Assembly: GCF_003807585.1 (NCBI RefSeq) | Contig: NZ_RMBX01000008.1 | Location: 62,001-126,000 of the forward strand | DNA length: 64,000 nucleotides | Direction: 5' to 3' | Source of the DNA: Chitinophaga barathri | Lineage (GTDB): Bacteria; Bacteroidota; Bacteroidia; Chitinophagales; Chitinophagaceae | Part shown: positions 51,243-61,100 of the stretch, piece after piece | How positions within the stretch are numbered: the stretch's first letter is position 1 | Layout: the number at the start of each line of letters is the position of its first letter | Translations under genes and position numbers: made by a program | Notes under the pieces: generated by a model | What the model saw: the letters and a program-made list of their open reading frames with translations, nothing else | Databases searched by the model: none | Told to the model about the DNA's origin: nothing

Positions 51243-52169
51243 TTAACGCAGCAGTAACTCACACGGTTTCAGGCCCGTATGTTTTTTGAATGCGGTGGAG
51301 AAATGGGAAATGCAGGAGTATCCCATCATGATGGCTACCTCCGAAACGGACAAGCCTCTTTCATACAACAGGCCTTTGGCCTTTTCCATTCTTTCTTTCT
51401 GGAAATAATCGTAAATGGTGGTACCGAATACGGCTTTGAAGCCTTTTTTGAGGTAACATTCGTTCATGGCCACCCTTCTCGCCAGGTCGCGGATCGTGAT
51501 GGGCGCGTCCAGCTGCTCCAGCAGGATGCTGCGCGCCTTTTCGATCTTCTCGCGGTCTTCCAGGTGCGTCAGGAAGCGGCAACCGTAGCGCTCGTCCGTG
51601 TCATTCTGGATGAACTGGTCCGAGCTGAACAGCAAAAGCTCCAGGGCTTTGCTTTGCAGGAAGATATTTTTCAGTATCCCTTCGTAATTATGGTGTACCA
51701 TCTGCTCCAGTACCGCTTTGCTTTTGGTGCAGGGCTGGATGGTCTTTACAAAAGGTTTTTTGGATTGAAGCTCGAAAAGAGAAAAAGAAGTGTTCCCTTT
51801 CTGGAGGGATTGTATAAAGGCAGGCTGGAAACGTACGGTGATCATATCCACGGAAGGCAGCTTGGTGTTGCAATCCTCATGTTTATGGCCTTCCATACAC
51901 ACCTTGTCCGTACAATTGGTTTTCTGACAGTATTTGTTTCCCGCTACACAGTACCGTAGCTCGATAGCCGCACTTTTTCCCCGTTTTGCGGGCTGGTACA
52001 CCACCATTGCCACATCTTCCACAGGTAACGGGCGCTCGTAAACGAAACGTTGAAGGGAATAATCCAGACAGTCAGGAACCGATACGTTATCGGCCTCAGC
52101 AAGCTGCAGTTGGTCGCCCATGGCGGGCTGCGGGATGGCGAGTGCTAGTATTTCCTGTACTTCCTTCAT
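51243..52169 (-). CDS. AraC family regulator with a cysteine-rich N-terminal domain
   Basis: DNA-binding regulator. The ATG at 52169 gives 308 aa; GTG 52181 is an alternative. The last 100 residues carry two helix-turn-helix motifs (ITIRDLARRVAMNECYLKKGF and LSVSEVAIMMGYSCISHF). The N-terminal domain contains a dense cluster RYC...KYC...TNC...KVCMEGHKHEDC: five Cys and two His within residues 74-100, suggesting metal binding or redox sensing. Such a cluster is unusual for AraC sensors. It stands alone, divergent from the AsmA-like gene; its targets are unknown. Confidence 0.88.
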   Translation of the reverse strand: MKEVQEILALAIPQPAMGDQLQLAEADNVSVPDCLDYSLQRFVYERPLPVEDVAMVVYQPAKRGKSAAIELRYCVAGNKYCQKTNCTDKVCMEGHKHEDCNTKLPSVDMITVRFQPAFIQSLQKGNTSFSLFELQSKKPFVKTIQPCTKSKAVLEQMVHHNYEGILKNIFLQSKALELLLFSSDQFIQNDTDERYGCRFLTHLEDREKIEKARSILLEQLDAPITIRDLARRVAMNECYLKKGFKAVFGTTIYDYFQKERMEKAKGLLYERGLSVSEVAIMMGYSCISHFSTAFKKHTGLKPCELLLR

Positions 52170-52284
52170 ATGTTGCGACACAAAATTAACGAATCGTAGT
52201 TATAATTCTTACAGTTTGACAAAGCTGTTACAAATCCCGGCCGGTACAGGGGAATTGGTATAACTTTAGCAACAGTAACAACAC

Positions 52285-53955
52285 ATGAAGAAGTTCTGGA
52301 AGATCATACTAACGGTAGCGGCTATTCTCGCCGCGGTGGTACTGGGTACCGGGTGGTACCTGAGCATTCACTGGAAAGGCTTAATGGACAAGGAACTGCG
52401 GCGGTACGTGAGCGAAGGCTCAGACAGCCTCTACACCCTGGCCTATGGCAAGATCAGCCTCAACCTGCTCACGGGCAGCGTGGGCATAGAAAATGTGGCC
52501 CTGCTGCCGGACAGCGTGGTATACGCCCGTCTTGTGGCGGAACAGCGGGCGCCGCAGGTGATCTACAACACCAATGCGCGCCGGGTAAGGGTTTCCGGGC
52601 TTAAGATCTGGCGGTACTTCATCGGCAAGGAGGTGGATGCAGGCGCGTTTACGCTTACAGACCCCGAGATCACCATCGTACAGGACCTCCGCAGCCGCGA
52701 TACCACGCCCAAACGGAGCTTCTACGCCTCCATAAACGAACAGATACACAACTTCAGCATCGGGCGGATAGACCTGTCCAACACCCGGCTGTCCTACATA
52801 CAGATCAGGGAGGACAGCAGCCGGAAGATCACGAAGCTGGAAAACCTCGACGTACAGCTGCGCGATCTGCAGATCGACTCCCTCACTGAAAAAGATCTTA
52901 ACCGCGTGCTTTATGCGCAGAACTTTGACATTACCCTCCAGAAATGGGATTACCGCACGCCGGACAGCCTGTACTGGCTGCATGTGAAGAATATCAGCTA
53001 CAATGCCGTGGAAAGGGCACTGGAAGTGGAAAGCCTGGAGCTGGAGCCCCGTTATAACAAAGCGGATTTTGACAAAAAGATCGTAACACAGAATGACCGC
53101 TTCGAGCTGACGCTCAATCATATAAAAGGAGAAGGCATCAGGCTGGAAGACCTGTTACAGCAGGCCTTTTTCATCAAAAAAGCCAGTATAGACGGCGGCG
53201 AGCTGCACGCTTACCGGAACCGGAACCTTCCCTATCCGCCGGGAGATAAATATGGCGGCTTCCCGAACCAGCTGCTGGACAAGCTGCAATTACCTTTAAC
53301 CATAGACACACTCAAAGCCCAGGGCATTCACATCACCTATTCCGAACTCAGCCCCCAGACCGGTGAGACCGGCAAGATCGAGTTCCACCAGGCAGGCGGC
53401 ACCTTCACGCATATTACCAACCAGGATTCACTGGTGAAAGCCAACAATCACTGTACGGTAGACCTTCATGCCATACTGATGCGGACCGGCAAACTGAAGG
53501 CACGTTTTGATTTTATACTCGGCGACAAGTCCGGCGCCTTTGGCGTGTCCGGCCAGCTCCGGGATATGGACGGCCGGGAAATGAACCCCGCCACGAAGCC
53601 GCTCGGCGAAGTGTCCATCCGATCGGTCAATATCCACGAGATGGATTTTGAATTCCGGGGCAATGAAAAATACTGCTCCGGCACGCTGAAACTCCTGTAC
53701 GACGATCTCAAGATCGATTTCCTCAAGGACATGAAGGATAATAAAGGAAAGAAGCGGAAAAAGGGGCTGGTCAGTTTTATTGCCAACCTGATGGCGCTGC
53801 ACAACGAAAACCCCACGCCGGACAGGCCGGTGCGGATTGCGAAGCCCCGGTTTACCCGCGACCCCAAAAAATCGTTCTTTAACCTGGTGTGGAAGACTAT
53901 TTTCACCGGCATCAAAGAAACGGTGCTGACGGACGCGGCTTCGGGACTGATGTAA
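52285..53955 (+). CDS. AsmA/DUF748-like membrane-anchored protein
   Basis: The 556-aa protein has one N-terminal transmembrane helix (IILTVAAILAAVVLGTGWYL) and a long periplasmic part made mostly of beta strands, with recurring patterns such as ISLNLLTGSVGIENVALLPD and NFSIGRIDLSNTRLSYIQI. This resembles AsmA/DUF748 proteins, some of which form lipid-transfer bridges between membranes. No catalytic motif was found, and confidence in the family is moderate. It is monocistronic; no T-tract terminator follows. Confidence 0.6.
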   Translation: MKKFWKIILTVAAILAAVVLGTGWYLSIHWKGLMDKELRRYVSEGSDSLYTLAYGKISLNLLTGSVGIENVALLPDSVVYARLVAEQRAPQVIYNTNARRVRVSGLKIWRYFIGKEVDAGAFTLTDPEITIVQDLRSRDTTPKRSFYASINEQIHNFSIGRIDLSNTRLSYIQIREDSSRKITKLENLDVQLRDLQIDSLTEKDLNRVLYAQNFDITLQKWDYRTPDSLYWLHVKNISYNAVERALEVESLELEPRYNKADFDKKIVTQNDRFELTLNHIKGEGIRLEDLLQQAFFIKKASIDGGELHAYRNRNLPYPPGDKYGGFPNQLLDKLQLPLTIDTLKAQGIHITYSELSPQTGETGKIEFHQAGGTFTHITNQDSLVKANNHCTVDLHAILMRTGKLKARFDFILGDKSGAFGVSGQLRDMDGREMNPATKPLGEVSIRSVNIHEMDFEFRGNEKYCSGTLKLLYDDLKIDFLKDMKDNKGKKRKKGLVSFIANLMALHNENPTPDRPVRIAKPRFTRDPKKSFFNLVWKTIFTGIKETVLTDAASGLM

Positions 53956-54254
53956 AGGAGACGCTACCGGCTACCGGACCGGCGCAAAAGGCCCGGGTAA
54001 ACGGACCGTTTCAGCCATGCAAAAAAGCGGGCAGCGGGAGGGGATTTTGGGGGAATAATCCGGCCGGCTCCCGGCACAAACGATCATATATAAAGCATAA
54101 ATATTCTCCATATATAACCCTGCGGCAATTCCGCAATTCACAACCTGTCCACACCCCTTAAATAAGGCCTTTTTTTCATGGAAATTAGGCTGATTTTGCG
54201 TACATTTGCTGGATTGTCTACCAATTTGTTAAAAATAGATTTTCAGCTAAAAAT
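53956..54254. other. Spacer upstream of gyrB
   Basis: About 300 bp without a gene: GC-rich near the AsmA-like gene, AT-rich near gyrB. It contains the gyrB -7 element at 54201-54208. No terminator with a T tract was seen for the upstream gene. Confidence 0.5.
54201..54208 (+). promoter_or_regulatory. gyrB -7 promoter element (TACATTTG)
   Basis: Exact TAnnTTTG match 46 bp before the gyrB start. The -33 region is T-rich but has no well-placed TTG. Confidence 0.45.
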
Positions 54255-56234
54255 ATGAGTGAAGAACTAGTGCAAACAACTACCCCCAGCAACGGTTATG
54301 ATGCGGGTAGTATTCAGGTATTAGAAGGGTTGGAAGCGGTGCGTAAACGTCCTGCCATGTATATTGGCGATATCGGGTTTAAAGGTTTACACCACCTCGT
54401 ATATGAAGTAGTCGATAACTCTATCGACGAAGCGCTCGCCGGATATTGCAAAAACATCGAGGTAACGATCCTGGAAGACAATTCCATCCGTGTGAAAGAC
54501 GATGGCCGTGGTATTCCTACCGGCATTCACGCCAAAGAAAAACGTTCCGCTCTGGAAGTAGTAATGACCGTACTGCACGCTGGTGGTAAATTCGACAAGA
54601 ACACTTACAAGGTATCCGGCGGTTTGCACGGTGTGGGGGTGAGTTGCGTGAACGCCCTCAGCGATCCTTTACATGTAACGGTTCACCGCGAAGGCAAGAT
54701 CTTTGAGCAGGAGTATAAAATGGGCCATCCCCAGTACAGCGTGCGCGAGATCGGAGACAGCGACCTCACCGGCACTATCACACACTTCAAGCCAGACGCC
54801 ACCATCTTCACCGAAACCACTTACAACCGGGAAACCCTTGCAGGCCGTCTCCGTGAACTGGCCTTCCTGAACAGGAAGATCCGCATCACGCTCACAGACG
54901 AGCGCGAGAAGGACGAAAACGGCAACTCTTTCAGCGAAGTATTTTACAGCGAAGGCGGTATCATCGAATTCGTGGAGCTGATGGACAAAAACGGCCGCCG
55001 CAACTCACTGGTGCCCCGCCCCATCTATGTAGAAACGCATGACGCAGCTTCCAATGTGGCTGTGGAAGTGGCTATCCTCTACAACGATTCTTTCAACGAG
55101 CACATTTTTTCCTACGTTAATAATATCAATACCATCGAAGGCGGTACCCACGTGGCCGGCTTCCGCAGGGCTATCACCCGCGTGTTCAAATCCTATGGCG
55201 ATAAGAACAAGATGTTTGAGAAATCGAAGGTGGAGGTAACGGGAGATGACTTCCGTGAAGGTCTCAGCTGTATCGTGAGCGTAAAAGTTCCCGAGCCGCA
55301 GTTTGAAGGCCAGACCAAAACCAAGCTGGGTAACTCAGACGTAATGGGTATCGTGGACAGCGCCGTGGCCAATGTACTGAACGATTACCTGGAAGAAAAT
55401 CCCCGCGAAGCCAAAATCATCATCAACAAAGTGGTGCTGGCAGCCCAGGCGCGTGAAGCAGCCCGCAAGGCGCGCCAGATGGTTCAGCGCAAGAGCGTGA
55501 TGACCGGCAGCGGCCTCCCCGGTAAACTCGCGGATTGCTCGGACAACGATCCCACCAAATGCGAACTGTACCTTGTCGAAGGAGACTCGGCGGGTGGTAC
55601 CGCCAAACAGGGCCGTAACCGTAACTACCAGGCCATCCTGCCGCTGCGCGGTAAGATCCTGAACGTGGAGAAAGCCCTGGAGCACAAGATCTACGAGAAC
55701 GAAGAGATCAAGAATATATTTACCGCCCTTGGCGTGACCATTGGCACACCGGAAGACGAAAAAGCCCTGAACCTCAGCAAGTTGCGCTATCATAAGCTGA
55801 TCATCATGACGGATGCCGACGTGGACGGTAGCCACATTGCCACACTGATCCTCACTTTCGTGTTCCGTTACATGAAAGAAATGGTAGAGCAGGGGTATGT
55901 ATACCTCGCGCAACCGCCGCTGTACCAGGTGAAAAAAGGTAAAGACCATATTTATGCCTGGACAGATGACCAGCGCAAAGCGGCCGTAACCAAACTGGCC
56001 GGCGCGGGCAAGGAAGACAGCGTAACCATCCAGCGTTATAAAGGTCTGGGTGAGATGAACGCCGAGCAGCTCTGGGATACGACCATGAACCCGGACGTTC
56101 GTACCCTGAAACAGGTAACGATCGACAGCGCATTTGAAGCCGACCGTGTCTTTACCATGCTGATGGGCGATGAAGTACCTCCGCGCAGGGAATTCATTGA
56201 GTCTCACGCGAAATACGCTAAGATCGACGCATAA
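54255..56234 (+). CDS. gyrB: DNA gyrase subunit B
   Basis: ATPase subunit of gyrase, which introduces negative supercoils. The 659-aa length lacks the extra domain found in some proteobacterial GyrB. Seen: GLEAVRKRPAMYIG, the GHKL ATP site (VVDNSIDEALAGY, DDGRGIP, GLHGVGVSCVNAL), and the TOPRIM metal site with YLVEGDSAGGTAKQGRNR and MTDADVDGSHI. The C-terminus ends with the FIESHAKYAKIDA helix. dnaA, recF and gyrA are not nearby, so this is not a classical origin cluster. A perfect palindromic terminator follows. Confidence 0.96.
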   Translation: MSEELVQTTTPSNGYDAGSIQVLEGLEAVRKRPAMYIGDIGFKGLHHLVYEVVDNSIDEALAGYCKNIEVTILEDNSIRVKDDGRGIPTGIHAKEKRSALEVVMTVLHAGGKFDKNTYKVSGGLHGVGVSCVNALSDPLHVTVHREGKIFEQEYKMGHPQYSVREIGDSDLTGTITHFKPDATIFTETTYNRETLAGRLRELAFLNRKIRITLTDEREKDENGNSFSEVFYSEGGIIEFVELMDKNGRRNSLVPRPIYVETHDAASNVAVEVAILYNDSFNEHIFSYVNNINTIEGGTHVAGFRRAITRVFKSYGDKNKMFEKSKVEVTGDDFREGLSCIVSVKVPEPQFEGQTKTKLGNSDVMGIVDSAVANVLNDYLEENPREAKIIINKVVLAAQAREAARKARQMVQRKSVMTGSGLPGKLADCSDNDPTKCELYLVEGDSAGGTAKQGRNRNYQAILPLRGKILNVEKALEHKIYENEEIKNIFTALGVTIGTPEDEKALNLSKLRYHKLIIMTDADVDGSHIATLILTFVFRYMKEMVEQGYVYLAQPPLYQVKKGKDHIYAWTDDQRKAAVTKLAGAGKEDSVTIQRYKGLGEMNAEQLWDTTMNPDVRTLKQVTIDSAFEADRVFTMLMGDEVPPRREFIESHAKYAKIDA

Positions 56235-56250
56235 GTATTTAAATATTGAA

Positions 56251-56282
56251 AGAAGGCCGGAACATGTTCCGGCCTTCTTTGT
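56251..56282 (+). terminator. gyrB terminator
   Basis: A self-complementary stem AGAAGGCCGGAAC / GTTCCGGCCTTCT with a 2-base centre, followed by TTTGTT. It starts 17 bp past the stop. Confidence 0.8.
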
Positions 56283-56593
56283 TATATATTTTCAGCCATC
56301 CTTCCCATCTCCTTCTCCCTGTTTTATCTCCTTCCTGGCACCCTTCCAACGGGGTTAGAACGCTTTTACTCCGCTTTTACAACACTATGTGAGGTAAGTT
56401 TTACGTAGGTTCAAGGCAGGTCAGACCATGGTTTTAGCCCGGTTACAGGGCAGTTAGAACAGGTTTATTTGTCTTTTTCCCACTATTACCGCTACATTAA
56501 TTAAGATTTTATTTATAAAATATTTTTATAATCTGTAAAGTTGTTATATATTGCACGCAGATCATAACCTATACCGACAGTAATAACGTACCT
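56283..56593. other. Gene-free spacer before the lipoprotein gene
   Basis: About 310 bp, AT-rich toward its end (poly-A/T near 56505-56550), with no ORF or clear element. It probably holds the promoter of the lipoprotein gene. Confidence 0.45.
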
Positions 56594-57106
56594 ATGAAAA
56601 CCAGATATTTCCTCCCGGCTATCGGCCTGATTGCCGGCTTATGCTTCACCGCGTGCGAAAAGAAAGATCCGTTCAAGGATAACAAAAGCGAAGGGTATCT
56701 CACCCTGAAGCTGGACGGGCAGGAACTGACGATCACCAAACAGCTGACCGGCAGCCTTCACGACACAGCCTCCAACGCCATGCTGGTGGTAAGCGGTATG
56801 ACCAATGACAATCAACTGGTAACAGTAAACATCCTTTTCCCTAACAAACAACTGAAACCCGGCACATACGCCCTGGATCTGAACGGTTTTAACTCCCTCG
56901 GATGGATGAAAACCCTGGGTTCCGCGGAAAGTTATGCGGCGGACGATCTTACCCTGGGCGCATCTTCCAGCATCATCATTGAATCCGTGAGCGAAAAGGC
57001 CGCAAAAGGCACTTTCTCCGGCGTTATGATCCATGATGTGGACGAGACCAAAAAGAAAACCATTACCGAAGGCAAATTCGATGTAACGGTGCTGAAATTA
57101 TACTAA
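56594..57106 (+). CDS. Hypothetical lipoprotein
   Basis: The 170-aa precursor has a short signal peptide ending in a lipobox, GLCFTAC, so Cys21 would be lipidated. The mature part starts with a charged EKKDPFKDNK linker and continues as beta strands (GYLTLKLDGQELTI, LKPGTYALDLNGFN, GTFSGVMIHDVDE). This loosely recalls the DUF6252-like small lipoproteins of Bacteroidota, but I cannot confirm the family. It is probably in the outer membrane. Terminator at 57265-57296. Confidence 0.65.
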   Translation: MKTRYFLPAIGLIAGLCFTACEKKDPFKDNKSEGYLTLKLDGQELTITKQLTGSLHDTASNAMLVVSGMTNDNQLVTVNILFPNKQLKPGTYALDLNGFNSLGWMKTLGSAESYAADDLTLGASSSIIIESVSEKAAKGTFSGVMIHDVDETKKKTITEGKFDVTVLKLY

Positions 57107-57264
57107 AGGAGCTTTTAATATACCATGTCCTATTTATCCCAACTTACCTGATTTGATGCCGAGGCATCAAGTAGCAAAATAGAAATGAAAGACAGTTTTA
57201 AACGACAGTAGAACAAGTCATCCGTCTTCCGGCGCATGTGACTCAACCAGACAAGACAAAGAAA

Positions 57265-57296
57265 AAGGGCTACCAGTGACGACTGGAAGCCCTTTT
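57265..57296. terminator. Bidirectional terminator
   Basis: Arms AAAGGGCTACCAGT and ACTGGAAGCCCTTTT (one mismatch) with a 3-base loop and T-rich sequence on both sides. It is shared by the lipoprotein gene (plus) and the SIMPL gene (minus). Confidence 0.8.
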
Positions 57297-57316
57297 TCCT
57301 TTTTATCAGTATTATC

Positions 57317-58039
57317 TTATTTGATACCGAACACGGCCTTGATCTCCGCACGTACTTTGATCGTTTTGAAATCGATGTTGGAATCCGGAGCGCCGCCAGC
57401 CATATCAGCAGACGCTTTGTATGCTCTCATGTTTGCCATTTCCGGGCGCACGTCGCTGTACTGGTCCGTGTTAAATTCCTGGATCTCGATCACGTTGCCG
57501 ATTTTTTCATCGATGGCGGACAACAGGTATTCAGCTTTGGCTTTCGCAGCTTTCAGTGCGTTTATTTTTACCTGTTTGCGGTACTCTTCCATTTTGCTGC
57601 TGGAGAAAGAAGCGATGTTCACGCTTTCGATACCTTCTTCATCTACAGCCGCAAGGATGCCGTTGATCTTATCCAGCCTGTTCAGCTTGAGGCGGTATTG
57701 TTTACGCGCCATGAAGTCTTCGGCTGTTTTTTTCTTTTTCCACCACTGGTCGTAGTTATAACCAAATACGTTCTCGATGGTGAAGTTTTCTTTGGCTATG
57801 CCAGCAGCTTCCACAGCTTTCTGCAACTGTGATTCCAGTGTGGTGATCGCTACTTTCTGCGTTTTGTTTTTCATGTATTCGCGCAGGGTGATGTTCAGCC
57901 AGATCTCATCGGGCGTGATCTCGATCTCCGCGGAACCGTTCACTTCGATCTTTTTAACCGGGGGTTTGGTTTCGGTAGTCTGGGCGAAGGATGTAGCTGT
58001 CATAGTGAGTGCCATTAATAATACGGTTAATCTTTTCAT
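57317..58039 (-). CDS. Periplasmic SIMPL-domain protein
   Basis: The ATG at 58039 gives a signal peptide (MKRLTVLLMALTMTATSFAQ) and a 240-aa precursor; the GTG at 58060 is a weaker start. One SIMPL (DUF541) domain covers the mature part: IEVNGSAEIEITPDEIWLNI at the start, NGILAAVDEEGIESVNIAS, and ALKAAKAKAEYLLSAIDEKIG. Family members form oligomeric periplasmic assemblies of poorly known role. It stands alone upstream of the shared terminator, with mfd on the same strand 143 bp away. Confidence 0.88.
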   Translation of the reverse strand: MKRLTVLLMALTMTATSFAQTTETKPPVKKIEVNGSAEIEITPDEIWLNITLREYMKNKTQKVAITTLESQLQKAVEAAGIAKENFTIENVFGYNYDQWWKKKKTAEDFMARKQYRLKLNRLDKINGILAAVDEEGIESVNIASFSSSKMEEYRKQVKINALKAAKAKAEYLLSAIDEKIGNVIEIQEFNTDQYSDVRPEMANMRAYKASADMAGGAPDSNIDFKTIKVRAEIKAVFGIK

Positions 58040-58182
58040 TGCTTTCAGTTTTAAATTCACAGTCAGGATGCAGGGGAATATCAGGTTTCCATATGCCCTT
58101 GCAGGCTTTAACTTTTTTTTGTGTTTTTAGTCAGGTTAATAATGAGGGTGTAACGTTCGGGGCAAAGATATGTTACAATTGA

Positions 58183-61100
58183 CTAACTGCGTGCATCCGT
58201 CATTTTGCGGAGGAAACTGTGGAGATCGTTCATGTTCTTGATGCGGTCTACGATCAGCATGAAGTTTTTACCTATCTGTTTGAGGCGTGCGTTATTGGTA
58301 CGCGTTTGAATATAATGCAGGATATGCTGGAACGTGGGCGATTCGAAATACGGGCTGTCCGGGTTGTTGATAAAATAACAGCGCAGCGTTTCATCTTTCA
58401 GGATCATCTTTTCAAAGCCCAGCTCTATCGCCATCCAACGGCTCCGGATCATCGTAAACAGGTCCGCTACAGGCTCGGGAACGGGGCCGAAGCGGTCTTC
58501 CAGGCCGGTGATGAATTCCTGGAGTTTGTCTTCTTTGGTGATATTGTCCAGCTCCTGGTAGAGGTTGAGTCTTTCCTGGATGCTTTCCACGTAGGAATCG
58601 GGGATGAGTATTTCCAGGTCGGTGTCTATCGTACAGTCGTTGATGAAGTCCTTCTTCTCTTCCAGCTGTTCTTTGAACAGGTCTTTGAAGTCGGTTTGTT
58701 TCAGCTCACGGATGGCTTCGTCCAGTATCTTTTGGTACATGTCAAAACCGATCTCTGTGATGAAACCGCTTTGCTCGCCGCCCAGCAGGTTACCCGCGCC
58801 ACGGATGTCCAGATCGCGCATGGCTATCTGGAAACCGCTGCCCAGCTCGCTGTGCTGTTCCAGTGTGGAGAGGCGTTTGCGGCTGTCCGCCGGCAGCGTG
58901 CTCATAGGCGGCGCCAGCAGGTAACAGAACGCTTTTTTATTGCTGCGCCCTACCCTTCCGCGCAACTGGTGCAGATCGCTCAGGCCGAAGTGATGGGCGT
59001 TGTTGATAATAATGGTGTTCGCATTGGAAATATCCACACCGCTTTCCACGATATTGGTACATACCAGCACGTCATACTTGCGGTCGATGAAGTCCATGAT
59101 CACTTCTTCCAGCTTATGCCCTTCCAGCTGGCCATGCGCGGTGGCAATGCTCAGGTCCGGGCACAGCTCCTGTATAAGGCCGGCCATTTCCCGCAGGCCG
59201 TTAATGCGGTTATGAATAAAATATACCTGGCCGCCACGCTCTGTTTCGTAATAGATCGCATCACGGATCTGGTCTTTGTCGAACACCAGCACTTCTGTTT
59301 CGATCGGCTGGCGGTTTGGCGGCGGCGTATTGATCACGGAAAGGTCGCGGGCGCCCATGAGGGAGAACTGCAATGTTCTCGGGATAGGCGTGGCCGTTAG
59401 TGTGAGGGTATCCACGTTCACTTTCAGCGTCTTCAGCTTTTCTTTCGCGGTTACGCCAAACTTCTGTTCTTCGTCTATCACCATCACGCCAAGGTCTTTG
59501 AACTTCACTTCTTTTCCCAGCAGCGCATGCGTGCCGATGATGATGTCCACCTTTCCTTCTTCCAGGCGTTTGAGTGTTTCTTTCTTTTCTTTCGCGGATT
59601 TGAAACGGTTGATGTAGTCCACTGTACAGGGGAAATCTTTCAACCGGTCTGAAAATGTTTTGTAGTGCTGGAAAGCGAGGATGGTGGTAGGTACCAGTAT
59701 AGCGGCCTGTTTGCCGTCCACCACAGTCTTGAACGCGGCGCGCACGGCTACTTCGGTTTTACCAAACCCAACATCGCCGCATACCAGCCTGTCCATGGGC
59801 GAAGCGGATTCCATATCGCGCTTCACGTCCGCGGTGGCTTTGCTTTGGTCGGGCGTGTCTTCGTATATAAAAGAGGCTTCCAGTTCTGTTTGCAGGTATG
59901 TGTCCGGCGTATGCGAAAAGCCTTGCTGGGCTTTACGCGCGGCGTAAAGTTTGATCAGGTCTTTGGCGATGTCCTTTACTTCGGTCTTCGCTTTTTCCTT
60001 CAGTTTCTCCCAGGCATCGCTGCCGAGTTTGTTCACTTTCGGCGCTACGCCTTCTTTGCCGGTGTATTTGCTGATCTTGTGCAGTGAGTTGATGTTCACA
60101 TACAACAAGTCGTTGTTTTTGTAAATGATACGGATGGCTTCCTGCATCTTGCCGCCGGATTCTATCTTCTGCAGGCCACTGTACACACCCACACCATGAT
60201 CGATGTGCGTCACGTAATCGCCGGGTTGCAGTTCCTTCAGCGTTTTGAGGGTGATCGCTTTGTTTTTATTATAGGCCTGCTTCACCTTGTATTTGTGATA
60301 ACGCTGGAAGATCTGGTGGTCCGTATAACACACCACTTTCAGATCGTTATCGATAAACCCCGTGCTGATGGCGACGGGTATCGGGTGGAAGGGCAGGTCC
60401 GCCTTCAGGTCTTCGAAGATGCTGCGCAGGCGTTCCAGCTGGCGCGGGTTTTCGGCGAAGATGAAGATGGAGGATTTGGTGGCGTTGTGTTTGCCGAGGT
60501 CTTTTATGAGCAGGTCGAACTGGCGGTTGAACACCGGCTGTTCAGCAGTATGGTAAGCGATTTCCTGTACGCCCGCGGGTACGCTGTCAAAATTAAAATG
60601 CGGGCCGAACACCACACATGAGCGTTTCAGCAGTTGCCGCATCAGCGTTTCGGCGGTTTCAAAATCCTCGCCGGTGAGCTGCATGTCTTCATCTTCGTTC
60701 ACACGCACCTTGTTGCCGGTCTGCAACCAGTCCGCCAGGCGTTCTTCCATCTGCCCTATCACACCTTGTACGTAAGCCGGATCTTTGACCCATACGACGG
60801 TGTTTTCCGGCAGAAAGTCCGGCAGGCTCATTTTCTGGTGTGTAACAGCCCGGGTGTCCATATTGGCGATGAGCGTCACCTGCATGAGCTTGCGCTCGCT
60901 GAGCTGGGTTTCCGGGTCGAAGAGGCGGATGGAATCCACTTCATCGCCGAACAGCTCCATGCGGTAAGGTTTTTCGTTGCCGAAGGAGTAGATGTCCAGG
61001 ATGCCGCCGCGTACGGCGTACTGGCCGGGGCCGTATACAAAGTCCGAGTGCTCAAATCCCCAGCCCACCAGTTTTTCCAGCAGGGCGTCCACCCTGAGGT

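Noticed and set aside
54255..56234. gyrB as a marker of the replication origin
   Set aside because: dnaA, dnaN, recF and a DnaA-box array are absent around it.
58219..59400. 393-codon plus-strand ORF antisense to mfd
   Set aside because: Shadow of mfd; no recognisable domain or start signal.
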